From the NCBI RefSeq assembly GCF_000002425.4, contig NC_037271.1, forward strand, positions 7,181,800-7,245,799: a stretch of 64,000 nucleotides of DNA, given 5' to 3'. The notes beneath the pieces are model-generated. The model saw nothing but the letters and a program-made list of their open reading frames with translations. It searched no databases and was not told the DNA's origin. The first letter of the stretch is position 1. Each line of letters begins with the position of its first letter. Made by a program: the position numbers and the translations under genes. Shown piece after piece: positions 46,269 to 57,310 of this stretch. This stretch comes from Physcomitrium patens. Lineage: Eukaryota > Streptophyta > Bryopsida > Funariales > Funariaceae.

Positions 46269-46868
46269 TGTAGAATAGGTAAATAAACTTTGTGGCAAGT
46301 TACATGTTGGTTATTGATAACCTTTAGAATTAGACTGATGGTTAGGCAGTTTAGTTGGTAACAGTAGGTTGTTAGTGGAATAAATGGTTAAGAATTCAAA
46401 GAGTCATAATCTTTGGAATCCATTGGCCGACAGATCATCTTTTTGGTAGGATAAAGAGGTTGAGGAAAGAAAGATCAGAGCTAGACTATGAGAGTCATAA
46501 GCTAAGAGCTAGACTGTGAGAGTCGTAATTCTGTATGATGAATTGAGAAACTGAATAGAATAGGTAAGCTAGAGATCAGTAATTGAATATATATATAAAC
46601 CACAAAGAGAGTAAGTGGGAGATGAACGGATGAGAATATAAAAGTATTATTGAATTAGTAGTCGTAGAATAGATTTGGATTGAATTAAGATGGAAGTAGT
46701 AAGTCTTAGTGTTTTGTAGTTTGATAATTAATTTTAAATAGTCAGAGTACAGTCAATTGTCACACTAACAGACCCAATTCATATAACGAGTCTTTTTCCG
46801 TGTTGGAATCCACCTCTATTAATTCAATTAGTTTGGTATATCGAAGCTTGAATGCAATGAGAACAACA
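46269..46868 (+). repeat. Element C 3' LTR (600 bp)
   Basis: Follows the polypurine tract (AAGAGTAGGGCTA), starts TGTAGAATAGGTAAA and ends GAGAACAACA. Two 28-bp repeat units at 46480-46530. The right flank is GTAAG; the left flank of the element is lost, so no target duplication can be shown. Confidence 0.85.
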
Positions 46869-47449
46869 GTAAGGATTAAGGTCAATTTCTTCAATTAAAT
46901 CCTCTATCTCTTGACTTTGAATGCCATCAATGTTTACTCTAAAGACATCTTCAATTTTAATATCATCTACCAAGGTTGCTAAATCTACTTCCACTTCATT
47001 GTCTTACTATGTAGCAAAACCATCTATAAAGTTAACATTCATTACTTTATCTGCACTTGAAGAAGGATATTTTGCTAACTATTAGGTGAATTCTCCATCA
47101 TTTTTCAATCATATAATCCTGGGCCTATACAACTTAATAGGGTAGTTTGGACTATACTAGAATGAACTACCTCTTTTGCTACCAAATCAGCAAATTTAAC
47201 CTTCTTTTTGAATTCTTTCTATGGTTGTGGATTCAAAATTTCATCTTCTGAAGAATGAGATGAGGTTTTGGTTGAAAACAATCATTGGATTTGAATAAGG
47301 ATTTTTGTCAAGTTTTTTCATGGCCTATAGATGATATGGGGCTCTTTACCTCTCCAATCAATTTTTGCATTAGTTACCCTTAACTAGGGTCTGCCTAGAA
47401 GTAATGGATACGAATTCTTACTTGGATGCATATGAATAACATGGAAAGT

Positions 47450-47720
47450 GAGGGAATACTCCTCACCACTGATTATCACCCTACATCCACTAATTTGGCC
47501 TAAGGAGATGTCTTGGCTTTAATTAGCCATGTTAATTACATATGAAGAAGGGCCAGTGATACTAAGACCCAACTTCTCCATTGTTCATATAAGCATGATG
47601 TTTAATCCACTACCTCCATCCACAATAGTATAAGGTATGATTTTATCCACTATAGAGACTTCTAACTCAATTGCCCTTACTTCTAGTATTCCTTAAATTG
47701 TTCTCACATGAATTTGGATT
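47450..47720 (-). pseudogene. J aspartic protease region (fossil)
   Basis: The - strand shows IPYTIVDGGSGLNIMLI, then MEKLGLSITGPSSYVI, then SGCRVIISGEEYSL and PLLLGRP, the Tat-type protease order with an intact-looking DGGSG loop. Confidence 0.75.
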
Positions 47721-48517
47721 TTTTCCTTAGTCCTTTGGCATCTCTTAATGGGAAGGCTTATTTTAAATTTCTTTCTCATTATAGGAGAAACTTCTAATAT
47801 TTGAGTAATTATAATGTCTACATTAATTTTCTTTAAGTCCTCCTATAAATCATATGATCTGATTTGATTCTCCTTTTCAAATGGAAGTGCATTATTACCT
47901 TCAAGATTGAAAACTTTTGGCCCTTCTCATTCTTCTGTAGAAGAAAATTCCTCTATATGGATTTTTTCTTTTACTAATTTGGATTTTTGAAGGATGTTAG
48001 GTTCAAAATTGGGAAGAAATATTTTTGACTTCTTTACATTATCTATGGCTTTTCTTGTGGCTTTATTTAGATCAGAGAAGTGAGGAGAATCCTCTAAGCT
48101 ATTCTCACTATCTATTGATGTAGGAAGGAGAGGATTGGTATACCTAGACCTTGTCATAACTACTAAGGTTGGCATATTAGGAAGTCCTTTATCTCTACTA
48201 GGTGCTCCTTCATGAGAGATGTAATGGGTGTGAGAAGACGACGATTGGTCTCTAAGGATTTGAAAACCTTATTCTTCAGTTGGTATTTCTAAATATCTTA
48301 TATCTTATGAATTTTTTCTCTCATTTTATTGGCCATATTGAGGTTAATCTCTGTTTAATGAAATAAATCCTCTCTGTGTATTTAAATCTAAAGGAGGTTG
48401 TTGGGTTTGATGATTATTATTATAATCATAAAATAAGTTAGAAGATCTTAGGATATTGTCCAGATTTGGATTTCTTGCCTCCTTCAATTGATTTAAGACT
48501 TGTTGTTGATAATTTTC

Positions 48518-49359
48518 TTATAAAATTTTTAAAGGAATCACCTTATCCGATTGCCTACATACATCTGTAGGATGGTTTCTCCTACAATTTCTACATACTA
48601 TCATATTTTCTATCCAACAATTCCCAAGCAGATGTTTTTTTCCGCAAAGGTGGTGCACTTTATGTTGTTGTTGTAGGTTTTTAAAGCCTTGGATAAAATT
48701 TTCTTGAGGTTGGAATTGGAAATTGGAACTTGTCATAGTATGACTTTTATAAGGTGGAGCATAGAATTTTGGCCTTTCTTAATTTTGCTGGTAATTTTGC
48801 TGGTTTGAACAAAATTGACTTGTATGCCTTGATTTGCCGCATTGAGTGCATCAAAGCCCTGAGGTGTGTCTATCGGATTCTATAGGAGGTGGAGCTTAGT
48901 TTGGATTTTGACTCTTAATTAAAAAAATCATCTGTTCTTGCATAGCCTTCATTTGTTGGGCAAGTTCATTTTGAAACCTCCATTGGTTTTGAAGGACTTA
49001 TTCTTAAAGTCCTCCTTCCATCTATTTCTATCTTCTAGGTATGTCAATTCAGGAAGATTGGGAGGCAATCTAATCTCCAAAGATGTTGGATAGTGATGCA
49101 TAGGTTGAAATTGGGTTCTCTCAATCCCATATGAGTGTCCTTGGGAATTTCCTAGATTTTGAATATGTATTGGAATAAAGCTAGGTATTCTATGATCTTC
49201 CTTCTTCCACTTTCACTCTTGCTGCTTATCAATATTTTCAATTACTTGAGCTAACTTTTTAGCCTCTTCTAAATTATGTGGTCTTCTATTGAAGATTTCT
49301 CAAATTTTTCCTTTACTATTAAATCCTTGAATAAAGAAATGGATGAGGGTATCATCCAT
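48518..49359 (-). pseudogene. J C-terminal gag with knuckle-like motifs (fossil)
   Basis: From the right: a gag C-terminal helix region (DDTLIHFFIQGF), PHNLEEAKKLAQVIENI, a proline-rich linker, and then HHLCGKKHLLGNC and CRNCRRNHPTDVC near 48550-48670. G3 has the corresponding part at 36078-36860. Confidence 0.7.
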
Positions 49360-50691
49360 TGTCGTATTGTGGTTTGGCTGTTATATAAAAATAATGTAAT
49401 TATATACTTAATATATAATTTACTAAGTAACATGGTGAGAGCCATGTTAGTAGATTTTAGTTGGTTATAGAATATAATTTGATTATTACCTTGAGAAGAG
49501 GTTGTTTAAAAAGATTACAATAGAATTTGTATAACTTTAATTTTCTTTTGATAGTAGCTTTTAAGATTGGTTTTAGTTGATAGTAACTTCTAAATATTTA
49601 GAATCACCTTTTTTAGACATTGGTGACCTTTCAAAACTTCTTTTGGTTCTTTTATTTAGTGTTTAGAGCATAAATTATATAAATCTTATAAGAAAAAGGA
49701 TTGAAGAAGGATTTTGGTAGCAAAGGGAGTAATTAGGGCACCAATATAGATGAATGGAGATAAATAATGAAAATCTCCATTCCTATTAGTCAAAAATCAT
49801 GACCAATGGGCTTTGAGGAGGTTGCGTGAGGCCGTAGTAGGGATTAGGGTTAGTTTCTCGAGGCCATTCGAATTTTAAAGGATAGGGTCAGAAGGTTTAG
49901 GTTTTTGGCTATGGTTTTCATATAAGTTTTGTACGGTTTGGAGTTTACATGAAGGAGATACAAGTGGTCAAAGTTAAGGTGTTGATTTGGGAGCTACTGT
50001 CACTCTTTTTAACTTAACACACGCGTACAAACAACAATTGAGGATCGGCGACCGCGATTAGAGAAAGCACTTTTGCGGCTACACTTTTTACATACTGCTT
50101 ACTAGATTCTAAGTTGAAGTGAAGGATTTATTGGATTTTGAAGTCAGCACATGCAATCTAAGGATAGTAACTAACCCGATTTACTAGTGGTTGTCTCTTG
50201 AGCTACATCTCGAGCAATTTGATAAGATTTTGGCTCAAATTTTCAGGAAATGTGTAATTTTATGTTAATAAACTTTGTACATAAGTTTTATGACATTTGA
50301 GTATTGGATTTTTGAGATATTAAGAAAATAGTGTTCAGATGCTTGTAAATTAGGGTTTAGAGCATCTGTTAGGATTTCTTAGATATGAGAAGATTGGAAG
50401 TGAATTTGTAGTTGGTTTTTTTTGTGATAAAATTTAAGGGTGAATTCTACCTATTTTATAAATTTGAAACAAGTAAACAATTAGATCAAGAGTAACAATT
50501 TTCTAAACTTCAAGACAAGAAAATCCTTTGTGAAAAAAATATGTTTTAAAGGGGTTTTGTTATATTTTGAGTTTTATGCAAAATAAAAGAGTTTTGAGAG
50601 GCTAACACAAGATTCATATATAGATTTAAGCTACACTCTCTACAACTAGATACCCAATGTATTCCCAGATAGCAAATCACGCCATATGATA
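49360..50691 (+). repeat. Solo LTR, family E variant (copy E3), in J gag
   Basis: Starts TGTCGTATTGTGGTTTGG, like E2, and carries the CCAAT-pair block at 49789-49820. Its right end reads CTACAACTAGATACCC, then CCCAGATAGCAAATC, then CATATGATA, which matches the end of LTR L more than that of E1. Gag coding stops and resumes at its edges, and CCAT flanks both sides (49356-49359 and 50692-50695, approximately), a likely short target duplication. Confidence 0.7.
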
Positions 50692-51232
50692 CCATGAGAA
50701 GAGTTCCCACGAATCTGGTCACTACAAGCTCAAATCGTCAAATATATTCCATAATTTCTTCCCCCTTTCCTTGTCTCAAAGAAGAAAGGGCTGTGAGGGC
50801 ATTACTTTGCCCTATTTTTGGCCTGAAATTTTCTAACAATGCTCTTATAAGCATGTCCCAGTTCTTAAAGGTTTTGGAGGGGTGGTTTTTATACCATTCA
50901 TAAGCTCCATTCTTTAGGGTACTTGAAAATCATACTAGATAATAACCCAGATTGGTTAATAAACACATCATGAGAAGTTCCATGAATCTCTCCATGTGTG
51001 CCGATGGATCATCATCTCTAGTCCCTTTAAATATAGGAAGATTGTAGGACATATAAGTTGGTTGTAAATCCTTAGGGATTACTATGGGCAAGTCCCTTGG
51101 TTGAACCAATGGGTTGATGGATAAAGGAGTAGGTGTAGATTCTCCTTCATATTTCATTGGAAGAGATGGAGGTGTTGATCCTTCTCTCTCTTGATTTATC
51201 CTTAAAACTAAGTTAGGAGAATTAGAATTCAA
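50692..51232 (-). pseudogene. J gag domain (fossil)
   Basis: Reads LPIFKGTRDDDPSAHMERFM, LLTNLGYYLV, a YEWYKNHP region, FRPKIG-like sequence and LRQGKGEEIMEYI up to the E3 edge. The N-terminal part (INQEREGSTPPSLP) is proline/serine-rich. This is the clearest Tat-like gag in the window. Confidence 0.75.
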
Positions 51233-51389
51233 TCCTTTCTCTTTTACTTCCTTGCCCTAACTTGATTCAATTGGATTTGATGTAAAAATGTCTTCTAATG
51301 TTGGAAATGAGGATTGCTTGATCAATGATTGAATCTCTACTTGTTTGAGCTTTGATTTGTTTTTCTTTCTAAGAGATTCAAGATTTTCT

Positions 51390-51459
51390 AGTATTCGAAC
51401 CCACCTCTATTAGTCCAATTGCTTTGGTATATCAAAGCTTGAAGACAATGAGAACAATA
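51390..51459 (+). repeat. Detached C-type LTR end (70 bp)
   Basis: GTATTCGAACCCACCTCTAT through GACAATGAGAACAATA matches the last 70 bp of the C LTRs. It sits between J and its duplicate J2. Confidence 0.75.
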
Positions 51460-51594
51460 CTTATGTACAAACCTTCTTAAATACAAAAGAATTTATTAGT
51501 ACAATATCTTTTTGATATTGTAGTATTTATTTGTCTTGTACTTTTAAGGTTAAATAATTTATTGGAGCTTAGTTAATAAGTTAAAATTAATCTC
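51460..51594. other. Short AT-rich spacer
   Basis: Nothing recognised apart from a small 9-bp-stem hairpin near 51500-51523. Confidence 0.5.
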
Positions 51595-52060
51595 TCTACA
51601 GCTAGATACCTAGTGTATTCCCAGATAGAAAACCATGCAATACAATAATATTGTGAGAAGTTCTATGAACATCTCCATATATGCCAATAGATCATTTTTT
51701 CTAGTCTCTTTAAATATAGAGAATTTGTAGGATATAGAAATTGCTTGTAAATCTTTAGAAATTACAATTTATAAATTCCTTGGTTGAATCAAGAAGTTAT
51801 TGGGTATAAGAGTATGTATAGTTCCATTAGAAGAGAAGGAGGTTTTGACCCTTCTCTTTCTCAATTTATCTCTACAACCAAGTTAGGAGAGTTAGGATCT
51901 AATCTTTTTTTTCTTTTTCTCTGCTTTAGATTAAAAACATCTTTCATCATTGGAGGAGGAGATTGCTTATTCAATCCTTCAATTTTTACTTGTTTGAGCT
52001 TTTATTTATTTTGTTTATTTTTTTTTTTTTGCCAACAAGTTCCAGATTCTTTATAAGTAA
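51595..52060 (-). pseudogene. J2: second, shortened copy of the E3-end plus J gag segment
   Basis: CTACAGCTAGATACC, CCCAGATAGAAAAC, then GTGAGAAGTTCTATGAACAT, ATGCCAATAGATCA and TCCTTGGTTGAAT repeat, in order, blocks of 50640-51370. It keeps the LTR end and the N-terminal gag part and lacks the stretch between them. It is a partial duplicate of its neighbour and a fossil. Confidence 0.7.
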
Positions 52061-52701
52061 AGATAGATTGAATTGCTTAGATTTAATAGAACAATATATC
52101 TATACAATTATAAACATACTGTTCAACTTAGTATAATTTTTAATTTACCCAATTTTCCAAAAATTTAAATTATGAGCTCTTCTATCTACAATCCATTTAA
52201 GTATCTTTCAATAGAGAAGAAAAAAAAATAGAAATAACTAAAAGAAAAATACTTGCTTGAGTATTACCTCAAACAAGACTATTCCTAACTTTAATTATTA
52301 TACAAAATATTGTGTGTAGGAATGATCTAAATCAATCTTAATTGTGAAAAATAATTCCATATCGAGACGATAGGAAGCCCGAGCTCTCCCTTTTTCTTAC
52401 CTTTTCACAACAAAATGTTAAAAAATTTCCTACTATAATAGTTAACAATACTTGTTTACTAGAAAAAAATTATTCTTTGCAAGAAAATCATATTATGTTG
52501 AAGAAAGACTCATTTACTTGCATCTTCAGCCAACTTGGCATATATTAAAGAATTCCAACGTGGACTTCCTCCTATCCGATTCAAACTAACTAGTGTCAGA
52601 GTTTAACATTCTGCTTGTTATATGTGTGCTTTGTGAAATACTGGGAGAGAGTCGAGGAGGGAGGAAGGAGGTGAGGTTGAGGATGGGAGCAAGGGATTGT
52701 G
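52061..52701. other. Unassigned spacer
   Basis: AT-rich left half and a less AT-rich right half (52520-52700) with purine-rich GGGAGAGAGTCGAGGAGGGA near 52645. I recognise no gene or element in it. Confidence 0.45.
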
Positions 52702-52790
52702 TGTTGGAATAGAGAGAGTTTGCCTCAAGAAAGCATTGGGCACTTGGTTGCCACTAATTGCTCAATCAAATCTTCAGATAAGAAAGATGA

Positions 52791-52835
<45 letters not shown>

Positions 52836-53666
52836 CTTTTAGGTACAATTATATCAAATATATAAATCTTAAGTTTCCAAAAATATCCAAAATATGAGAA
52901 AAAAACTCTAAATCCTTATATATCCTTATGGGGTATTATTCTCAAACTTCAACAATCCATATCTTTCAATTGGATTGTTCAAACAAACTCAAATTTTACA
53001 TAAAGTACCAATGTACTTCTAAAAACTACTATAACAAATTTTAACTATAAATTCATTTCAAATCTTAAGATATCACCAAAAATCTAATAGTAGCTTCGAA
53101 CCCTAGTTTTTATATACCTACATATGTTATGCTCCAAAGAGTGACAATAGATATGAAATTGATACCTTAACTTTGAGAGCCAATAACTCCTTCATAAAAA
53201 CTTCAAATCACACAAAATTTATATCCAATCCATATCCAAAAATCTAAACTTGCTGACCCTAGCCTTCAAAATTCAAATGACTTCAAAAGAAAAATCCTAA
53301 TCCCTAAGAAGGCCTCAAGCAACCTCCTTGAAGCCCATTGGGCATGGCCTTTGATCAATAGGAATGAAGTTCTCTATTCTTTGCCTTCATCCGATCATGC
53401 CTTGATTTCATTTCTTCCAATAAGCCTCCTACTAGTAAAGATTTTCATCTTTAGGCTCTAATCTCCTCTCAAGGCTTCATACTAAACATTTAGGTTCTAT
53501 AATTTTTTTAAATGCTATAATCAAAATAGATAAAACTCAAAATAAATTTTCTTATATCCACTTTCTTTAAATTAATCTATTAACCATTGTAACATACACC
53601 AAGACTTATGAACATATTATATGTTTTAGTTAATTTTTATATATTATAAGCAATTACAATACGACA
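52702..53666 (-). repeat. Solo LTR, family E (copy E4, 965 bp)
   Basis: On the - strand it runs from TGTCGTATTGTAATTGC (53666) to CTTGAGGCAAACTCTCTCTATTCCAACA (52702). It includes the CCAAT-pair block (53331-53370), a TATA-like box (about 52918-52930) and an (AT)n run (52797-52832). The right flank is the G4 leader; the left flank is unrelated sequence, so it marks a junction. Flanks TTGTG and TTGGT are only partly alike. Confidence 0.75.
52797..52832. repeat. (AT)n microsatellite inside E4
   Basis: Uninterrupted AT run at the position where E1 has a poly-T run. Confidence 0.95.
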
Positions 53667-54203
53667 TTGGTTTTCTTTTTTTGAATTGGAATAAGAAAGG
53701 ATTCTAAGGCTCTATTGATTGTAAAGAAAATAAAATCTATAAGAAGGTTTAGAAGATTACCTCTTCTTGCATCTTCTTTCTAGATTCTATCCTCCAACTC
53801 CTAGTTCTTGCTCCTTCTATTGAAGCAATTTTTTAAAATTTTAAAGAAAGAAATAATTGACAAGGTTCAAGGACTTACTTATTTGTAAGCTATTAATGCT
53901 GCTCCTTCTTTTCAATCTCATTCTCTTCAATCCATAACTTTTATGAGAAAAATTAATTAAACTTAAATGACAGTGTTGAGAAGATACTTATCTTGAAATG
54001 TGACTTTAATTGTGGATCTTCCGATTTCTTCTTTCCTATTTTTTATATTCTTTTTTTTCCAAGATTCTTCTATCTACCTTCTCTATCTCATTTTTCCTCT
54101 TAAAATTCTTTTTCTTATCTAGTTGATGAAGAAATCCTCCTAAGATCTTATTGACTCTTCTTACACTACTCTTGTGAATAGAAAGAATACAAAGGATAGA
54201 GAT

Positions 54204-55411
54204 TGTGAGTGTAAAATCCACTCCTCAATTCCAATTAAAAGATGGCCTCAATCAAGAGTCACTTGTAATTGATGGTGTAAAGTGAAGGATGTAATTGGAA
54301 AAAAACCAAAGAAGAATAACCACAATATAAGTGAAAGAAATAAAATTAAGTAATTACAACACCCACAACTAAGTTACAGTCTGTTCACTATATTTTCATC
54401 TAATAAAAAACAAAAATAAAAAATAAAAAGTATATTTTTAGATAGATAATTTTATTATATTTTTAATGACATAAGAAATATATAAATCTAAATTACTATG
54501 AATAAATTATGAAGTTTTAAAGACAAGAAGTAAATAATTAAAAAGTGAAGTGAAAATATTTTATCTCAAGGATAATTTGATTATAGATCAAGAGTTTGAG
54601 CTTCACCAAGGCTCATATGTAGTGTATAAGGGTCTCTAGGAGAGGCCACGAGGCCTTAGTCTTATCTTCCAAACTACCTTCAAGGTGCTACAACCTATAT
54701 GGGACTTGTGCACTCTCCTTTCTACAAGGACTATACTAGCAACTGGTCTTCCTATTTTCTACTAGAAGAACAAACATTTTTGCATTTTTGACCTCACCAT
54801 GGTATTCAAAAACACCCAATTAGCCTTGGAACCTAGTGTGGCCTTCAATTCTTACTCCATTTCTTCATAAAGGCTTCCAAAGTGGTAAAACTTATTTTTA
54901 CTAAGATCTTGAAAATTATTCTAAAAATTCCTAAATTTTTTTAAATAAATTCTAAATAAATTACGAAAAATTCTATAATATTTTTATAATACTAATATCC
55001 ATTTAAGGCTACATTTTTCTACCTTGATGATTTTTGATAATAATATTAATCAATTTAAATCCACTATAAATCTTATTTTTTTATATCAATAATTAAAATG
55101 ACATGAGGTTCTTTCTCATGCTTCTTCTAACTACTAACATTTATAGTTTTTATAAGTAGTATATATAAATAGAAGACCAATATAAATATTGGTTTTAATA
55201 AATAATCCTTAATATTCAACAATAAAATAAAAATACTAAACCAACAAGGATAATTGCCTCCAAGACTTACTAAGACTCCATTTCCACCACTAACATTCTA
55301 ATTTTCTATTTTTCTAAGGAATTATACACTACTCATTATATATTGTGATTTAAAGCATTCTAAATGCATATTTTTATCCTAAAACAACAAGTGAGTCAAT
55401 TTGATGACTCA
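54204..55411 (-). repeat. G-type solo LTR (1208 bp) with SINE-like insert
   Basis: From TGAGTCATCAAATTGACTC to ACACTCACA on the - strand. TAGAG flanks it at 54197-54201 and 55412-55416 (two extra bases on the left), a likely 5-bp target duplication. The uninterrupted counterpart in G3 (about 32840-32880) supports an insertion. It is the most complete G LTR here. Confidence 0.8.
54475..54800 (+). repeat. SINE-like insert in the G LTR, copy 2
   Basis: B-box-like AGTTTGAGCTTCAC (54593-54606), then AGGCCACGAGGCCTTAGTC, GTGCTACAACCTATATGGGA and a T-rich end before CATGGTATTCAAAAACA. Corresponds to 23925-24255. Confidence 0.5.
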
Positions 55412-56747
55412 TAGAGGGGGTGATTAAATCCTCCTACTATTAGAGAAAGATTCTCTACTAGATTTTTACAAGACAAAAAGAGATGATATGAAGAGTAGAG
55501 GAGGTGATTAATTCATCTTACCACTAGAGAAATACCCTCAATAAGAAAAATTACAAGGAGGGAGAGCAATGAAACCTTGAAGACAAGCTCCACCTCTTAT
55601 GCTTTTAGAATTGACAAGCAACTTAAGAAAACCACCAAGTAATTCTAACACTAATAATAAAATAATCAAATATTACTTAAGATTAGAAATAACAATATTA
55701 CATGAAAAATCTATTAGTAAAAAAATAAAAATAAATTTATTAAATTTATTTCAATACATAAAACTTATCATGCATGTAAAAGAAAAAATAATATTAAAAT
55801 ATAAAAGTAATAGTAAGAATTGAATAAAAATAAAAAATAAAAAGACAAGTGAAATGAATACATAAAATTAAAAATTAAAATTAAAGTTAAAAGTATATTA
55901 AAAATATTAATTAAGTTTATTTTTTATTAGTTAATAAAACAATTATCTTAGAATAATAATATTATTAATATTTATATTTTACTTTTAATTTATTATTATT
56001 ATTAATTTAATATTAATTCTCTTTTATTTTTATTTTATTTTACTTCTTTTCTTATTTATATTGATATATATTTTATTTTTTATTTTTTATTTTAATTTGA
56101 TATATTTTAGAAGAAGATTTTTAACACAAAATTTTAAAATATAACATAAAATCCAGAATGTAAATGATAGAAGAGATAGAAATTACTAACCTCAATTAAA
56201 TTCTACTCATGGCAGCAATCTCTCTCTACTCCAAAAATCGCCACAAATTTGATTTTGATTCAATAGTATTGAATTATTCACTACTACAATTATAATGTTA
56301 AGGTGTTTTTCCTTAAAATTTTCCACAGTAAAATAATGACCAGGCACTAAGAAATGCCTTTCCAAACAATGAGTACATGAAACTGCCTAGGTAGTGAATC
56401 TCTTCCTAATCTAAAAGTCACTAAAAATTCAAATCAACTCCAATTTAAACGTGTGATATCTTTTTGGAAAGCTAACAACAAGATACATAATTTCAAAACG
56501 TTTCAACTTAAAAGACATAACATATAAAAACTGATTGATAAAAATCCGAGAGCAATCCACATTCAAATCAACATTGAAATCTTTGACTATCTTATAAAGT
56601 GAAAATTTGAAATGCTTTGTTTTCATACATAAGGAAGGGATGTAAAATACTTACCAATGATGGAGACCTAATTGAATTGCTTACTTAATAAAACCAAGCA
56701 AGATCAATCACAATAAGCAACTTCATATTCACACATACCATTAGTAG

Positions 56748-56773
56748 CACCATCTCCCGGCAAATGTACCAAA
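56748..56773 (-). other. Primer-binding site of G4 (tRNA-Asp-like)
   Basis: Coding strand TTTTGGTACATTTGCCGGGA directly after the LTR end; compare TGGCGCCGTTGCCGGGGA expected from plant tRNA-Asp. Confidence 0.65.
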
Positions 56774-56774
56774 A

Positions 56775-57310
56775 TGTAAGTATGAGATTCACTCCTTAAC
56801 CCAATTACAAGATGGCCTCAATTAAGAGTTGCTTGTAATTGATGGTGTGAAGTGAAAGTAGCAAGAATAAGAACAAAAGAAGCAAAGCACAAAACAAGTG
56901 GAACAAGTGCAATCAAGCATTTGTATCCTACAAAATTAATCATAGTTTGTTTATTAATTTTTTACTTAATAAAAAATAAAAAATAAAAGATAAAATATAT
57001 TTTTATAAATTAATTTTTTTTATATTTTTAATGGTATAAGAAACATGTAAATCCAAGTTATTATGAGTAAGTTATGAAGGTTTAAAAATAATAAGTAAAT
57101 AAATAAAAAGTTAAGTAAATAATTTTATCTCAAGGATAACTTGCTTAAGAGATTAAGAGTTCAAGCCTCACCAAGGCTCACAAGTAGTGTATATGGGTTT
57201 CTAAGAGAGGCCACGAGGCCTTAGTCTTATCTTCCTAACTACATTCAAGGTGCTACAATCCATATGAGACTTATATACTTCCCTCCTTACACGGACTACA
57301 TTAGTTGGTG
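56775..57310 (-). repeat. G4 5' LTR (partial) with truncated SINE-like insert
   Basis: Starts (on +) TGTAAGTATGAGATTCACTCC and follows the G LTR until about 57310, where element F begins inside the SINE-like block (B-box-like AGTTCAAGCCTCA at 57158-57170). Confidence 0.7.

Larger units (their letters stand above)
40826..46868 (+). mobile_element. Element C: Athila-like Ty3 with both LTRs
   Basis: A + strand element: 5' LTR (40826-41373, lacking its first about 80 bp), primer-binding site (41377-41394), gag (about 41409-43200), protease (43856-44194), linker (44207-44689), RT (about 44810-45530), a short tail-like stretch possibly of integrase origin (45530-45700), coiled-coil frame (45799-46215), polypurine tract and 3' LTR (46269-46868). 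RNase H and the integrase core are not recognised. By eye the LTRs differ at roughly one base in ten over a 170-bp stretch, so it is much older than the copia element. Broken, with on the order of ten breaks. It is a sister family of A/B. Confidence 0.85.
46869..51389 (-). mobile_element. Element J: Tat-like Ty3 remnant (gag to protease and linker)
   Basis: On the - strand from right to left: gag domain (51232-50692), an inserted E-type LTR (49360-50691), C-terminal gag and knuckles (49359-48518), linker (48175-47750), protease (about 47720-47450) and the protease-RT linker (to 46869), where element C adjoins. It matches G3 in order and in wording (for instance NIDG in the linker, SGLNIM in the protease). 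No LTR of its own was found. It is broken in many places and old. Confidence 0.75.
53667..57310 (-). mobile_element. Element G4: LTR and leader of a Tat-like element, with a G-type solo LTR inside
   Basis: On the - strand: G LTR (57310 to 56775, 5' part cut by element F), primer-binding site (56773-56748), leader (56747-55412), an inserted G-type solo LTR (55411-54204), then more leader (54196-53667) matching G3 32890-33370. G3 reads continuously across the site of the solo LTR, which shows that the LTR was inserted in G4. Gag is not reached. Broken fragment. Confidence 0.75.

Noticed and set aside
51500-51523. Small hairpin TACAATATC-TTTTT-GATATTGTA
   Set aside because: A 9-bp stem in very AT-rich sequence is expected by chance and has no neighbouring gene to terminate.
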